A DNA stretch of 54,595 nt from Lobulomyces angularis (taxonomy: Eukaryota; Chytridiomycota; Chytridiomycetes; Lobulomycetales; Lobulomycetaceae): the NCBI GenBank assembly GCA_027604685.1, contig JADHYX010000124.1:1-54595 (forward strand), read 5' to 3'. The notes under the pieces were generated by a model. The model made no database searches and was not told the origin of the DNA. It worked only from the letters and a program-made list of their open reading frames with translations. Of this stretch, positions 18,071-27,194 are shown in pieces; positions within the stretch are counted from its first letter, which is position 1, and each line of letters begins with the position of its first letter. Made by a program: the position numbers and the translations under genes.

Positions 18071-18223
18071 AAATAAAAATAAATGAAAATAAAAATAAAA
18101 AATAAATGCAAGTGAAAAATAAAATTTGACTAATTTATTGTAAAAAAATATATAGATATTTTTTTTACATTTTTATTTTTTTTATGAATTTGGTGAATAT
18201 CCCGTATAATGAAAAAACTGCTG

Positions 18224-19682
18224 TCACAAATTTTTGACTATATCCTTTAAGAAACTAGAAACTCTGTCAAAACTTAACCTATGATTGATGCCTAAACTCT
18301 GATTTTCTACACTATTTTCAACAGGGTCATTATTAGTCGCTGGACGACAAGACAAGAGCCTATAACTCCTCCTCCGTTTAGAAGATTCTATTGCAACAGA
18401 GTCAACGTTATCACTGGTGGCTTGCGAATAGGAAGAAGATCTGATGAGTTCTTCACTTTCTATTCATTTTGAAAAAATTTTTAATGTTACAAAATTTTTA
18501 ACAAGTTAACAACCACTCTTCCTTTTTGTTTTAGATGATATGAATTCTTCATTCTTTACCAAGGCTTCACCATCCCTATTATTAACTAATTAATCCAATT
18601 CTTTTTTTAATAATTTAATTAATCAACTAAATTTTCATATGTTGATGCTTTCACATTGTTAGAATTGTTAAAGTTTACCTACAATTGACATTCTTCCGCT
18701 GTAAATCACCTTCTTCTTTATTGAATTTTTTGCTGTTGACCTCCAAATCATGAATTTCACTGAAAGTAACGGATAACTGGTTAGAAATGAAAAATAGCTT
18801 CTGTTTCAATAAGTCCATTTTCTCATTTTCAGCCTTAATTTTTTTTTTTATTATATCGTCTTCCTTTTTTATGCAAAGATAATCTTTTTTTATTTCTTTT
18901 AACCCCGGTTCGTATTTCTTTATAGTTCTCTCAAACAAATTAACTTTATTTACCTTCTCTACAGTAAGTTTAAATACTAACAACTTTGCCAAAGTAAGTT
19001 ACCTTCAATTAGATTATTTATTTCAGGACTTATTAAGTTGTTTAATGAGTTGAAGTGGTTATTGTATTCATGAAGATTGGGTGCAGCAGAAAAAATTTCA
19101 TAAAATTCATTTGTAAAAGATATCGATTCATCATCTGAATTTAAATCAACGTCTTTTTCTGTAAATTAACTTTTAGAACAATTACTTTTAGGAAATAAAT
19201 ACCATCATCTTGAATAACGTTTCGCAACTTTTCTGGAGCATTACTAATTTTCTTACTATACGAATTCCGTTCATCTACTTCACAGCTGCCGACTTCGGAA
19301 TCAGAAGAAAGTGTGTTCTGACTGGAGTTGGAATTTTGGTGGAAATCTTCATCTTCAGAAGAACTTTCAAAGTTTTGATTTAGTAAGAGAGAAGTATTGG
19401 AGTTCACGGCTGTTAAATCAAGTTTTTTTGAAATTTCACTACTTTCATCCCTCCAAGCTACGGAAAGTTTAAAAACATAATAATATTAATAACACTATGA
19501 ACTTTTTTTTTGTTATATTTGAGACCTTGAGATGCGTTTAAAAAACTTTGTCGCTTTTTTCTCCTATTAAAATTAACTGATTTATTCTTTATTTCTATAT
19601 ATTACTTATTTTGTAAAATATTTTCTGGTGTTGTAGACGATGGTCCGTTATAGTCTTTTGCACTTAAATTAGAATCTCCCAT
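18224..19682 (-). CDS. serine/acid-rich coiled-coil protein of unknown function
   Basis: Multi-exon gene opening MGDSNLSAKDYNGPSSTTP, with a basic patch (KRKKRQSFLNASQ). A serine/acid-rich region follows (FESSSEDEDFHQNS, TLSSDSEVGSCEVDE), then DLNSDDESISFTNEFYEIFS. A coiled coil of about 90 residues comes next (EKVNKVNLFERTIKKYEPGL, KKIKAENEKMDLLKQKL). The C-terminus has RSSSYSQATSDN, SKRRRSYRLLSCRPA and LSFDRVSSFLKDIVKNL before TGA. The layout (disordered acidic N-terminus, central coiled coil, basic C-terminal tail) is common among kinetochore and cytoskeletal linkers, but I cannot place it in a family. Its start lies 108 bp from the divergent MED21 start. Several exon joins, especially near 18480-18660, are approximate. 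Confidence 0.6.
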
Positions 19683-19790
19683 GATAATCTTTTTAAGTTT
19701 GTATAGTAACTGTTTTGCAGTCTGTATAGGTATATTCGTTTGAACTGAATTTTTATAAAAAAAAAAATTTATAAATATTGTATTTTATGA

Positions 19791-20414
19791 ATGGGAGATA
19801 GAGTTACCCAACTCCAAGATTGTATAGACAAAGTACTCATTATTAAACTATTCAATATTAAAACTAACCGTGATGTAGTTAGCAGAAATATTGTTTACTT
19901 CTTTAGGTGTTTTACAGAGAGATGCACCATTATTGCAAATTAACAAAGATGTGCCCATAACTGCCTGGACATGTATAAATAAATTTCCTTTTAATTTTAA
20001 TACTAAATCTTTGTTAGCTGAACAAGTTTTAAAAAATAAACAAGATAGCGCAAGTAAGTCTCTTTAGGTAAAAAAATTAAAATTAATAAACATGCAGAGT
20101 TAGCAAAGGATTCGGCAAAAGATATAGTGGAAACGGTGAAAGTAATAGAATTTTTAATTGATAAACTCCCGGGTATCGATGAGACTGAACAACAACAGGT
20201 TCACAAATTGACTTTTTGTTAATTCACTATTAATAATTTTTTTTCATGATTTCCAAAGCTGGACCGCTTAAAAGAGCTGGAAGAAGAAAACCTCAATTGC
20301 GGTTTAGAAATGAGTGCAGAAATTGAATCTGCTGAGCTTTTATTAAGTGAGGTGCGAAATACCATTAATGAACTGATTAGTGATCAGACAGATTTATTCA
20401 GAACTGCGTTATGA
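19791..20414 (+). CDS. MED21: Mediator complex subunit 21 (Med21/Srb7)
   Basis: Middle-module subunit of Mediator, which pairs with Med7 and links activators to RNA polymerase II. The first exon encodes MGDRVTQLQDCIDK, nearly the same as the human N-terminus MADRLTQLQD. The second gives ILFTSLGVLQRDAPLLQ, matching the conserved G-V-L-Q turn, and a variable loop. The later exons give the long C-terminal helices AKDIVETVKVIEFLIDKLPG and LDRLKELEEENLNCGLEM. The predicted length of about 160 residues fits the family (about 140). Three or four introns occur. The ATG at 19791 is well supported by homology. An earlier exon-free ATG is not available. Confidence 0.88.
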
Positions 20415-20878
20415 GCTCTTTTGTTAATTCTTTATTTATAGTTGTATGATAAATTTGTAGACCTGTACAGTTATAAAAAACATTGTTTTATTCTTTTGTC
20501 GAAATTTGCTTTTAATGATCGAAAAGAAATACAGATGTCGGCATCTATATTTTTTCAACTATCGTAATGGTGCTTGCTGTGCTCATAACAAGATCGATGA
20601 TTGAGTTTTGAATTCTCCACCTCGACAGTTCTTTCTTCCATTCTTTTCTTTGTTACTCCCTACTCTTTTAATATAATAATTACTCTCAACGATAGCAATA
20701 CAACATATTAAGCAAAAAAAAGTATTTAGAATAATGGTTCTGAATTGTTTTAATGCACAAAAATTTTTTTATAGTTTTTTGATTCTAACTCTTTTTTGAG
20801 ACTGAAGATAGCCTTCTACAAAAAAAAAATTTGACATTGTGACACGAGGATTTACGTGCTTACACACCATTTGGATAA
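20415..20878. other. gene-poor stretch 3' of MED21 with possible element terminus
   Basis: After the MED21 stop there is no convincing gene until the Fanzor relic. A 29-base stretch at 20531-20559 resembles the terminal sequence of the two other Fanzor elements here (GATGTCGGCAT, then ATTTTTTCAAC). A 28-codon frame on the minus strand (20555-20641) contains CYEHSKHHYD but has no family I recognise. Confidence 0.35.
20531..20559 (+). repeat. possible right terminal sequence of Fanzor element A
   Basis: ACAGATGTCGGCATCTATAT followed by TTTTTTCAAC can be aligned, with small gaps, to TTAGTGCTGGGGCATTAT-TTTTTGGAAC at 54267. The match is approximate and the distance to the hairpin (about 320 bp) is much longer than in copies B and C, so this is tentative. 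Confidence 0.3.
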
Positions 20879-20894
20879 AGTAGCGAAAACTACT
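20879..20894 (-). ncRNA. 3' stem-loop of Fanzor element A (candidate omega-RNA part)
   Basis: On the + strand, AGTAG (20879-20883), loop CGAAAA and CTACT (20890-20894), followed by CAGGAA. The same loop, position and flank occur at 42313 and 54339, where the stem is AATAG/CTATT. The second base pair has changed from A-T to G-C on both sides, which is a compensatory substitution. It lies 3' of the Fanzor relic in the coding direction. The RNA role is inferred from the position of guide RNAs in TnpB/Fanzor systems. Confidence 0.5.
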
Positions 20895-21262
20895 CAGGAA
20901 GAGTCCTTTGAACATTCCTCCAAGGTTTAGGACTCTCTCTCCTCTTGGAAGTTTCCACCGTCTCTCCATCACACCCAGGACAAACTTTTGATGCCTTATA
21001 TTCATCCAACAGAACATCAAACCCATCCCTTCGAAACATATTCCTAAATTAGGTGATCATTATAATATTTTAATACCGAAATCCCTTCCCCTTGGTCATA
21101 ACCTGACCTTTTGGCGTATACTTACACGCTCGAATCCTAATCCCCCATGTTTACAGTCACTTGGCGACCACCTCCATAGCTCCCTTTGAACTTATTGATA
21201 AATTTCTCCTCTGATTTCTTGGTGTTGATGAAGATGCTGAATCGAAGTTTACGGAAGATTCT
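20895..21262 (-). pseudogene. Fanzor (TnpB-like nuclease) relic, copy A
   Basis: Decayed piece of a eukaryotic TnpB-family, RNA-guided nuclease. One open segment (21137-21262) reads RIFRKLRFSIFINTKKSEEK then FINKFKGSYGG and VTVNMGD, resembling the Fanzor block with K-x-x-x-x-x-N-x-Q-x-S-E followed by the hydrophobic-G-D-W strand of the RuvC core; here the W codon has become TAG. A second segment (20927-21036) reads FRRDGFDVLLDEYKASKVCP and GCDGETVETSKRRES. This is the (V/L)DE(F/Y)-x-(T/A)-S-x-x-C-x-x-C entry to the zinc ribbon. A frameshift then gives PKPWRNVQRTLPE, the usual R-P arm. The second zinc half and RuvC-III are missing, and stops and frameshifts separate the parts. It cannot make a working nuclease. 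It lies directly 3' of a transposase helix-turn-helix fragment. Confidence 0.75.
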
Positions 21263-21263
21263 T

Positions 21264-21575
21264 TCACCATAAAACAGAAACTGTTCGGTGTTTTATTTTG
21301 TTATTCAAATGGGTTGATGCATCTTCATTTGTAGCTGTTGGGTTAATGTTGAAAAAGTCAATTAATTCTTGTTTAGAATTTTGATCAAGAATCAATTTGC
21401 GACCGGTTTTCTTTAGTGGTTTAACACTTTTCGAACTATCCCATTGTTTTCTCCAGTTGTATAAAGTAGCTTGAGTAATTTTGTATCTGACGCATATAGA
21501 CTTGATTTGGTTCTCCTTTTCGAAAAGCATATAAATCACCCAACTTGAATTCTTCTGAATGATGCTTTTTGTTAC
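21264..21575 (-). pseudogene. IS630/Tc1-type transposase helix-turn-helix fragment
   Basis: Open frame with two successive DNA-binding units. The first has WVIYMLFEKENQIKSICVRY followed by KITQATLYNWRKQW. The second is the winged part, GRKLILDQNSKQELIDFF then INPTATNEDASTHLNN and KHRTVS. This order (first HTH, G-R-K/P linker, L-x-x-x-x-x-x-E-L, second HTH) is the N-terminal half of Tc1/mariner-IS630 DDE transposases. No DDE catalytic domain follows: the frame stops at 21264 and the Fanzor relic begins. This is a truncated transposase. Frame 21576-21830 is open by chance and overlaps the opposite-strand zinc-finger gene. Confidence 0.7.
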
Positions 21576-21686
21576 TTTGAAAATGAAATTCTTGAGGTAA
21601 AGAGTTGGACATTTAGGTGGCACAATTATCTTTGACGTCAAAATTATTTTAGCTGAAAGTTTAAAAAAAGATATTGCACAAGCACT

Positions 21687-22442
21687 ATGCAAGTGGAAAT
21701 TAATGAACAAAAAAGAAAACGAGTTGAATTTGAAATTGAAAATGAAGAAGTTGAAAAGGAAACATATCAAAAATACTTTAAAATTACCAATGAATCTGAT
21801 TTGGAAGTAAGGTACGCAACAATCATGCAACTATTATGACTATAAAATCAACACTTGTAATACTGTATTGACCACTTTTTTCAGATGTTTCGTTACAACA
21901 GAGTGCTCTTTTAAGCTGTTTGCCTCAGTGGAAGAACTGGAATTTCATAAACAAACTAAACATAATTTAAAGTGTGTGGAGTGCAATAAACATTTACACT
22001 CCAAAAATTTTCTGAATTTACACATCCAAGAACTTCATGATCCATTTTTTAAAATTCTAAAAGAAAATAAGCCGATGGTATTTAAATGAAATTCCTTTGT
22101 TTTAATTTGTTTATTCATTTAAATGGTTAATAGTACCAGTGCTTAATTGAGACTTGTGTCAGTAAAAAAAAAAATTTCAAGTCAATTTTTGAAAGAAATA
22201 AGCACATGGTTTCAAAACACGAATTACCGTATGAAAGCCAGGTGTATAGACTGCTGGGATATCCTAGAATTTCTGTGGACCAAAAAAAAAAAGTAGATAG
22301 TAAGATTGAAAAAGAACTGATTAATGAGAAAATTTTGGAAAGTAAAAAGTTACATGATCTTATATTGGGAATTAGTAATTTACAGTTACCTAAAGAAATT
22401 CATTTTGGAAAAAATGCGCAAAAGGGATTTGACAGAAAGTAA
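21687..22442 (+). CDS. ZNF511: ZNF511-like C2H2 zinc-finger protein
   Basis: Small nuclear-type zinc-finger protein of unknown molecular role in most species. Exon 1 (21687-) encodes MQVEINEQKRKRVEFEIENE. A GTACGC donor joins to RCFVTTECSFKLFASVEELE, then CVECNKHLHSKNFLNLHI and QELHDPFFKILKENKPM. The next exon (from 22132) continues YQCLIETCVSKKKNFKSIFE and RNKHMVSKHELP. Three fingers with C-x4-C, C-x2-C and C-x4-C spacing, and the central H-D-x-F-F-x-I-L block, match ZNF511 (human: EWHDSLFQIL, then MYQC). The lysine-rich C-terminal tail ends at 22442. Upstream, the first exon lies antisense to a frame that extends the transposase fragment, but the DNA-binding part of that fragment ends before it. 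Confidence 0.75.
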
Positions 22443-23172
22443 AAACCAGTATATTTTTGTTGTGAGCTTAATTGGTCTGGAGGCATTTATTATCTCTTCA
22501 AGAATAAAAAACAAATAAAAAATATACTTCTTTAACTGGCTTTGCGATGGAAAGCTAAAAAAGGATTTTTGCCCAACTCATCAAATAAAAAGAATATGAA
22601 AATTTTAGATTTAGCTAATATAGATTAGGATGTCAATTAGAACTAACATCCTTTTATCAAAAGTTTAATTACGGTTATCATCATTTTTGCAATAACACAA
22701 TACGTAATTTCTGAGTTATTAACAAAGAAAAATTTAATTTGATTAATGCACAATATATCCTGTTGTTATTGGGAGTCATCCAACAACTGGATATGGAAAA
22801 ATTTTCTCTGATTTACAAAATTCTTTGTTCACCAGAAAGATCATTTTTTACAAAAGCTGTCTTAACATCCTATTCCACCCACATTTAATTCTCGAAAATA
22901 CATCCATCTTCTTTGTTAATTTATTGTGAATTGTTTACATCGTTAACACTTTCTAAGCAGGAAATTTCTATATTTCCGTATCCTTGCATCTATCATTTAT
23001 CAATAAATCCCACATGAGTTCATTTACAAGGTTTTATGTAATTGTTTTTTTTTTTTTGGAAATCCACTTAAAATTTCTATTTACGAAACCAATCATCAAC
23101 AAAAAGGATAGCAATCAAAAAAAAAGTTAAATTTCACAAAAAAAAAAAAATTAATTAAGTTAAATAAAAATT
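22443..23172. other. intergenic region with possible retroelement relic
   Basis: About 730 bp without a supported gene. The minus strand around 22817-22881 has a short stretch resembling a copia reverse transcriptase. The rest shows stop codons in all frames and poly-A/T tracts just before the next gene. Confidence 0.5.
22817..22881 (-). pseudogene. possible copia-type reverse transcriptase fragment
   Basis: Reading the minus strand gives DVKTAFVKNDLSGEQRIL with stop codons close on both sides. Copia/Ty1 reverse transcriptases have (M/Q)DVKTAFL-x-G-x-L at this place, so the likeness to the first catalytic aspartate motif is good but short. No other retroelement domain could be read clearly around it. 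Confidence 0.3.
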
Positions 23173-24424
23173 ATGCAGATGTTAATACTTTGGTCATTAA
23201 TAATTCAAATGGTAGTAGGGGGAGCAGACGACTGTTGTTACATTGCATACCCTACATGGATGGAGCAAGGAAAATATGTCTTCAACATTACCAGTTTTAA
23301 TTATCAGAAAAGCTTGGTAAGATACCCCATTGAAGTTACCTTCCCTGAAGTATACGTTATACATTTAAATGGGAGTTTAAGCTCAACTTTTGTAAGCTGT
23401 GAGAAAGAAAAAAATGTTTTTAGTTGCAACGCTGATGACACGAGTAACCAAGTCAATCTTATTTTTAAGTAAAATTAAAAATACAATGAATTAATTTATT
23501 TAAATGAATTTCTTACAACACAGTGTCGAAAATAACGACACACCCACATTTAGTCAATTCAAATTAAATAATGGGCAGTGTAGGGGACCTATGTGGTGGT
23601 GTGGAAGTGAAGCAGCTCCTCAAGAAGAAAACTGGCTGCTCAAGACAGACAATATTGGCCTTTTGAAAAATGTTGTCAGGTAAAGCATTATAAATTCTAC
23701 TTTTATGAACTGGATTTTAAAAAGATGGCAAACAGTCACCGTGGCAGTAGCGTTAGTAATTACCTTAGCAACAGCTTTTTACTTTTATCAATTGAATGGT
23801 ACATTGGTGTGTTGTGGCAAGCAAAGGAAGAAGTCGAGAAAAGGTAGTATACCAAATGAAAATGGAAATAAAGAAGAAGAAGATAAAATTCCAATGTCAA
23901 GTCAGCCGACTATTGGAGGAAAAGGAACTTTGCTAGGAAAGAATAAAAGTAGCGATACAATCAAAGAAGGTACTCTAATTCAAGCTATATTAGATAAAAG
24001 CGCTGGAGGTCAAAAACGCGTAGATGTATTTAATGACTCAGTATGTTCACCTTCGCGATTTCAAAAATTTTCAAACCGAAATGTTGTTACTGATATTGAT
24101 TATCCATCTTCATGTAATCGAATTAAAAGACTGCCTAGGTTGAAAAGAACTGTTTTTCCTAAAAATCAAACCACTATAAACAAAATGGCATCAGGGCACA
24201 CAATTAATACCTCTGCTTTCAACTCTTTTAATAGATTTTCTCCAAGAAAGGAAGTTTTTATTAAAAATGACAGTGTTAGTGGTAATTTGGAATTGGTGAG
24301 TGTTAATTTATCTGTAAAAGAACAAAATCTATTGAAAAGGAGAAACTGTAAAATAGACAAAATTAAAAATTTTCCCTATTCCAGCACTGATTCTCTAAAT
24401 AGCTATACCACTCCCATAATTTGA
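23173..24424 (+). CDS. orphan type I membrane protein
   Basis: Three exons. The N-terminus MQMLILWSLIIQMVVGGADD is a good signal peptide. A compact extracellular/lumenal domain of about 160 residues follows, with cysteines in pairs (DDCCYIAYPTWMEQGKYVF, FVSCEKEKNVFSCNADD) and two or three N-glycosylation sequons (NIT, NGS). Exon 2 continues NNGQCRGPMWWCGSEAAPQE. A single transmembrane helix VTVAVALVITLATAFYFYQL leads to CCGKQRKKSRK and a long basic, serine/asparagine-rich cytoplasmic tail of about 200 residues ending TPII. Introns lie at about 23470-23522 and 23681-23725. I recognise no family. The WWCG core with surrounding cysteines could be a small disulphide-rich domain. A surface or secretory-pathway receptor-like role is only a guess. 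Confidence 0.7.
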
Positions 24425-24714
24425 GGTGCTTAAGGATTTATGGAAAGTAAAATGTATTTAATAAGAAGAAATGACAATGACTCTTTTTGTATAATTTCTT
24501 ATAAATATTTGTATTCTAAATTATCTGTTAGATAAATGAAGTCTATTAAATTAATTTAAATTTATAAAAACTAATATTTAATGAAAACATGAAGAGTCAG
24601 TCATATTTCTAAATTTCAGTTTTTTTTTGAACTGCGGGATTCACTTGCCTGATGTTAATATTTAATCTGCTTTCCAACAAGTATTCACCTAAATTTTCAG
24701 TAAACAACGAAAAT

Positions 24715-25800
24715 TTAAAATAAAATACCAAAAATGTCCCAGTCTTTTCTGGTTTGATTCCAACCTTCCTTCATCCGCAAAAGCTCCAAATCCTCTTTTA
24801 ATTTTGGTATTCTAAACATATCATTTACTGGATCCAAACTTTGTATGTACGTTTCCAATCTGTCTATACTCGGGTAAAATTCTAACGGTAAAGTATTTTC
24901 TAGAATTCGGGGAACCCCATGGAAACATCGTCTTGCTGGTCCATACATAATAAAGCAATCACCACTCTCCAATATAATTGGTATTGGTGTGTCTTTTCTA
25001 TCTTCAGTCCCTAAAAAGTATTTCAAAATTAAACAAAATTTATTGTCATTACCCACTAATAATATGCAAGAATGTCCAATGCTAAAAGAAACCAAAGGTG
25101 ATAGACTATCCTGTTCACTTCGGTCTTGATGTGCCATTAAAGTATCTTTCAACCCATAAAAATTTATAATGCCAGCTTCACTTTTATAATTTTTTGCTAA
25201 ATAATCAGTTTGACTTTCAACAGCTTTTAAAGCTTGCTCCACCAACTTTTGAATGTATTCTGGAACTGGTGGATCTATTAAATGGCTAGGAATTTCCGGT
25301 AAATCAGTGGAATTTTTATCGTAATAAGCTTTATTAGACCAATCATAACTCAATCCTAAGTTTACCCATCTAATCTGTCTAAATGCCTTTTGAATTTCAA
25401 TGTCTTTCAGTTTTTCATGAGGTTTTTTTAATTTTAAAATAGATTTTCTATTACTGTAGTAGTACTGCGAATAAGTTGGAAATAATCCTTCTGGGTGTGT
25501 TTCATAATACTTATCCAAGTTAGTTAAATTTGGCAATTTATTGAAATCGTTCATGCACAGTTTCGTTAGTTCCTTTTGTTGCTCTATTGACAAAAAGTTT
25601 TTTAATAAAATAATTCCTGGGTGCATGGTAGCTTCAGAGTAACTTTGTAAAATTTCATAGTTTATTTGCGGAATTTTGTCATTTTCGTTCACATATGTCT
25701 TTTTAAACTCACGCTCAACACTTCTGAAAGAACTCTGCTCCTTAGTTGGTAGATTGTCTGGATTCTGTAATTTACTAAGTAGCTTTGCTTTCCTCCCCAT
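24715..25800 (-). CDS. ALKBH1: ALKBH1-type Fe(II)/2-oxoglutarate dioxygenase
   Basis: AlkB-family oxygenase that removes methyl groups from nucleic acids; ALKBH1 members act on tRNA and some DNA methyl marks. It is one uninterrupted frame of 361 residues, near the human length of 389, which is unusual in this intron-rich window. Key residues are the metal ligands His224 and Asp226 in MAHQDRSE, His294 in CFHGVPRI, and Arg298 that binds 2-oxoglutarate. The ALKBH1 blocks RWVNLGLSYDWSNKAYY and EAGIINFYGLKDTLMAHQD are present, as are SFSIGHSCILLVG and SGDCFIMYGPAR. The N-terminal 30 residues are basic. ALKBH6/8 are less likely because of the W-V-N-L-G block. The next gene is divergent, 218 bp away. 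Confidence 0.9.
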   Translation of the reverse strand: MGRKAKLLSKLQNPDNLPTKEQSSFRSVEREFKKTYVNENDKIPQINYEILQSYSEATMHPGIILLKNFLSIEQQKELTKLCMNDFNKLPNLTNLDKYYETHPEGLFPTYSQYYYSNRKSILKLKKPHEKLKDIEIQKAFRQIRWVNLGLSYDWSNKAYYDKNSTDLPEIPSHLIDPPVPEYIQKLVEQALKAVESQTDYLAKNYKSEAGIINFYGLKDTLMAHQDRSEQDSLSPLVSFSIGHSCILLVGNDNKFCLILKYFLGTEDRKDTPIPIILESGDCFIMYGPARRCFHGVPRILENTLPLEFYPSIDRLETYIQSLDPVNDMFRIPKLKEDLELLRMKEGWNQTRKDWDIFGILF

Positions 25801-26018
25801 TTAAATCAAATCATACAGTTAATAATTAAAATTTTTTTTTTTTTTCAAGACACACAACTTTTAGAAGAATCAAAAATCTTATTGTAGTTGTTAATTTTGC
25901 AAGTGAATAAGACTCTGCTTTAACAACGGACGAATAATTTAATAATACTAAATCATTTTTCATTTAGTTAAAAAAAAATCAAACAAGTTGACTGTATATA
26001 AAAAACCATAGTACATAA

Positions 26019-27020
26019 ATGGTAATTCAAGTCAGACATTTCAATCTTATTTAATTATTAGTATTAAACAAGGAAAAGTCTTCTATTTCTGAAAAATTTA
26101 TAAAATTTTACAATTTGAATAATGTAAAAGAAAAAATAAACAATCTGGAGGCAGTTTGTGATTTAAAAACAGCTGCTGATACCTCTAATGAGTTACATAA
26201 TTGTTTGAAAGAAATAAATCCGGATTCATCTGTACTCTTCGAAGAAATTTATAACATTAAGTCTTTGTCAACGTTTTGTAATGGGTCTCCACTAAAGCAC
26301 TACCTTGAGTACGAAAATAAACCTAAAAATTCTTTGGCTAACTTATTTGCGAACTTTACTTTTATTTAATCTGTTCATTTGACTTTAGGAATTATATGGA
26401 CTTAAGGAAACAACAAAATGAAGCTTGGGCGCAAGAAACGTAACTTTACACAACTCCTGCATAGGTTAATTTTTTTTTTTAGTGTTAAGGAAGGCATTAA
26501 TCTGCTAAGAGAAGGTCAAATAGAGAAGGCAATTAAAAAGTACACAAATGCCATTGAGATTTCACCAATTTGTGCTGATGCCTTTGTAGCTCGAGGAGCT
26601 GCAGTATTTAATTCAAACCCTTTTTTACTAAAACAATTTTAGCTTGCAAACTTAGAAGATTACAAGAAAGCTATTACTGATTTCAAGATTGCTTTAAAAA
26701 TGAACCCAGATCATCCAAATGCCAAAAAATATTTAGAAACCACGAAAGAAAAAAAAAAGTTAAAAAAACAAGAAAAGAAAGCGTTAATGAAAGGTGATTA
26801 TGTTATGGTAATTTAATGTTGGTTTAACACAGTTCCTAACAAAATTTGTTAATTTTTTAACTAGGAAATTGATGCCCCAACAACTGCATTGAATTTGATT
26901 GTATCTGAGGAGAATAACTCTAAAAATAAATTTAAAAGTAATTCATTAAGTACTGAAGTCGAGGGAAATGAAAAAAACCGGAAATATGTAAAAAGACTAC
27001 GTTCAGATGATGGATACTGA
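26019..27020 (+). CDS. TTC14: TTC14-like tetratricopeptide protein
   Basis: Protein with a pair of TPR repeats. After NYMDLRKQQNEAWAQE comes VKEGINLLREGQIEKAIKKY then TNAIEISPICADAFVARGAA, and LANLEDYKKAITDFKIAL then KMNPDHPNAKKYLETTKEKK. TTC14 proteins share N-Y-(M/L)-x-L-R, A-L-x-x-x-P and P-x-H-x-N-A-x-K-Y. The S1 RNA-binding domain that precedes the TPRs in animal TTC14 is absent; instead there is a helical N-terminus of about 80 residues. The C-terminus is lysine-rich (KKLKKQEKKALMKGD). No in-frame ATG exists in the first long exon, so the start is inferred. ATG at 26019-26021 is directly followed by a GTAATT donor, and the acceptor at 26071-26072 joins to GAAAAGTC, giving MEKSSISEKF. 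Donors at CTTGA|GTACG and GCA|GTATTT are chosen by homology. Confidence 0.65.
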
Positions 27021-27194
27021 TGCTGTTTAAAAAGAAATCGATTTTAAGAAAATTAATAATTAACAGAATTAGAATTATAATAAATTTTCCCTTTTGTTTC
27101 AAATGTTATAGTTTAGAAAGAAAAAGTTGCATATATTTAATTTTTTTTAATATTTACTTCGGAGTTTGAAAAACTAAAAAAAAAAAAATTGTCA

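Noticed and set aside
20555..20641. Minus-strand 28-codon frame with CYEHSKHHYD
   Set aside because: Too short, overlaps a possible transposon terminus, no recognised family and no clear spliced extension.
21137..21140. TAG in the Fanzor copy A frame as recoded or read-through codon
   Set aside because: More stops and frameshifts follow, and genes elsewhere in the window use TAG, TAA and TGA as normal stops; decay is simpler.
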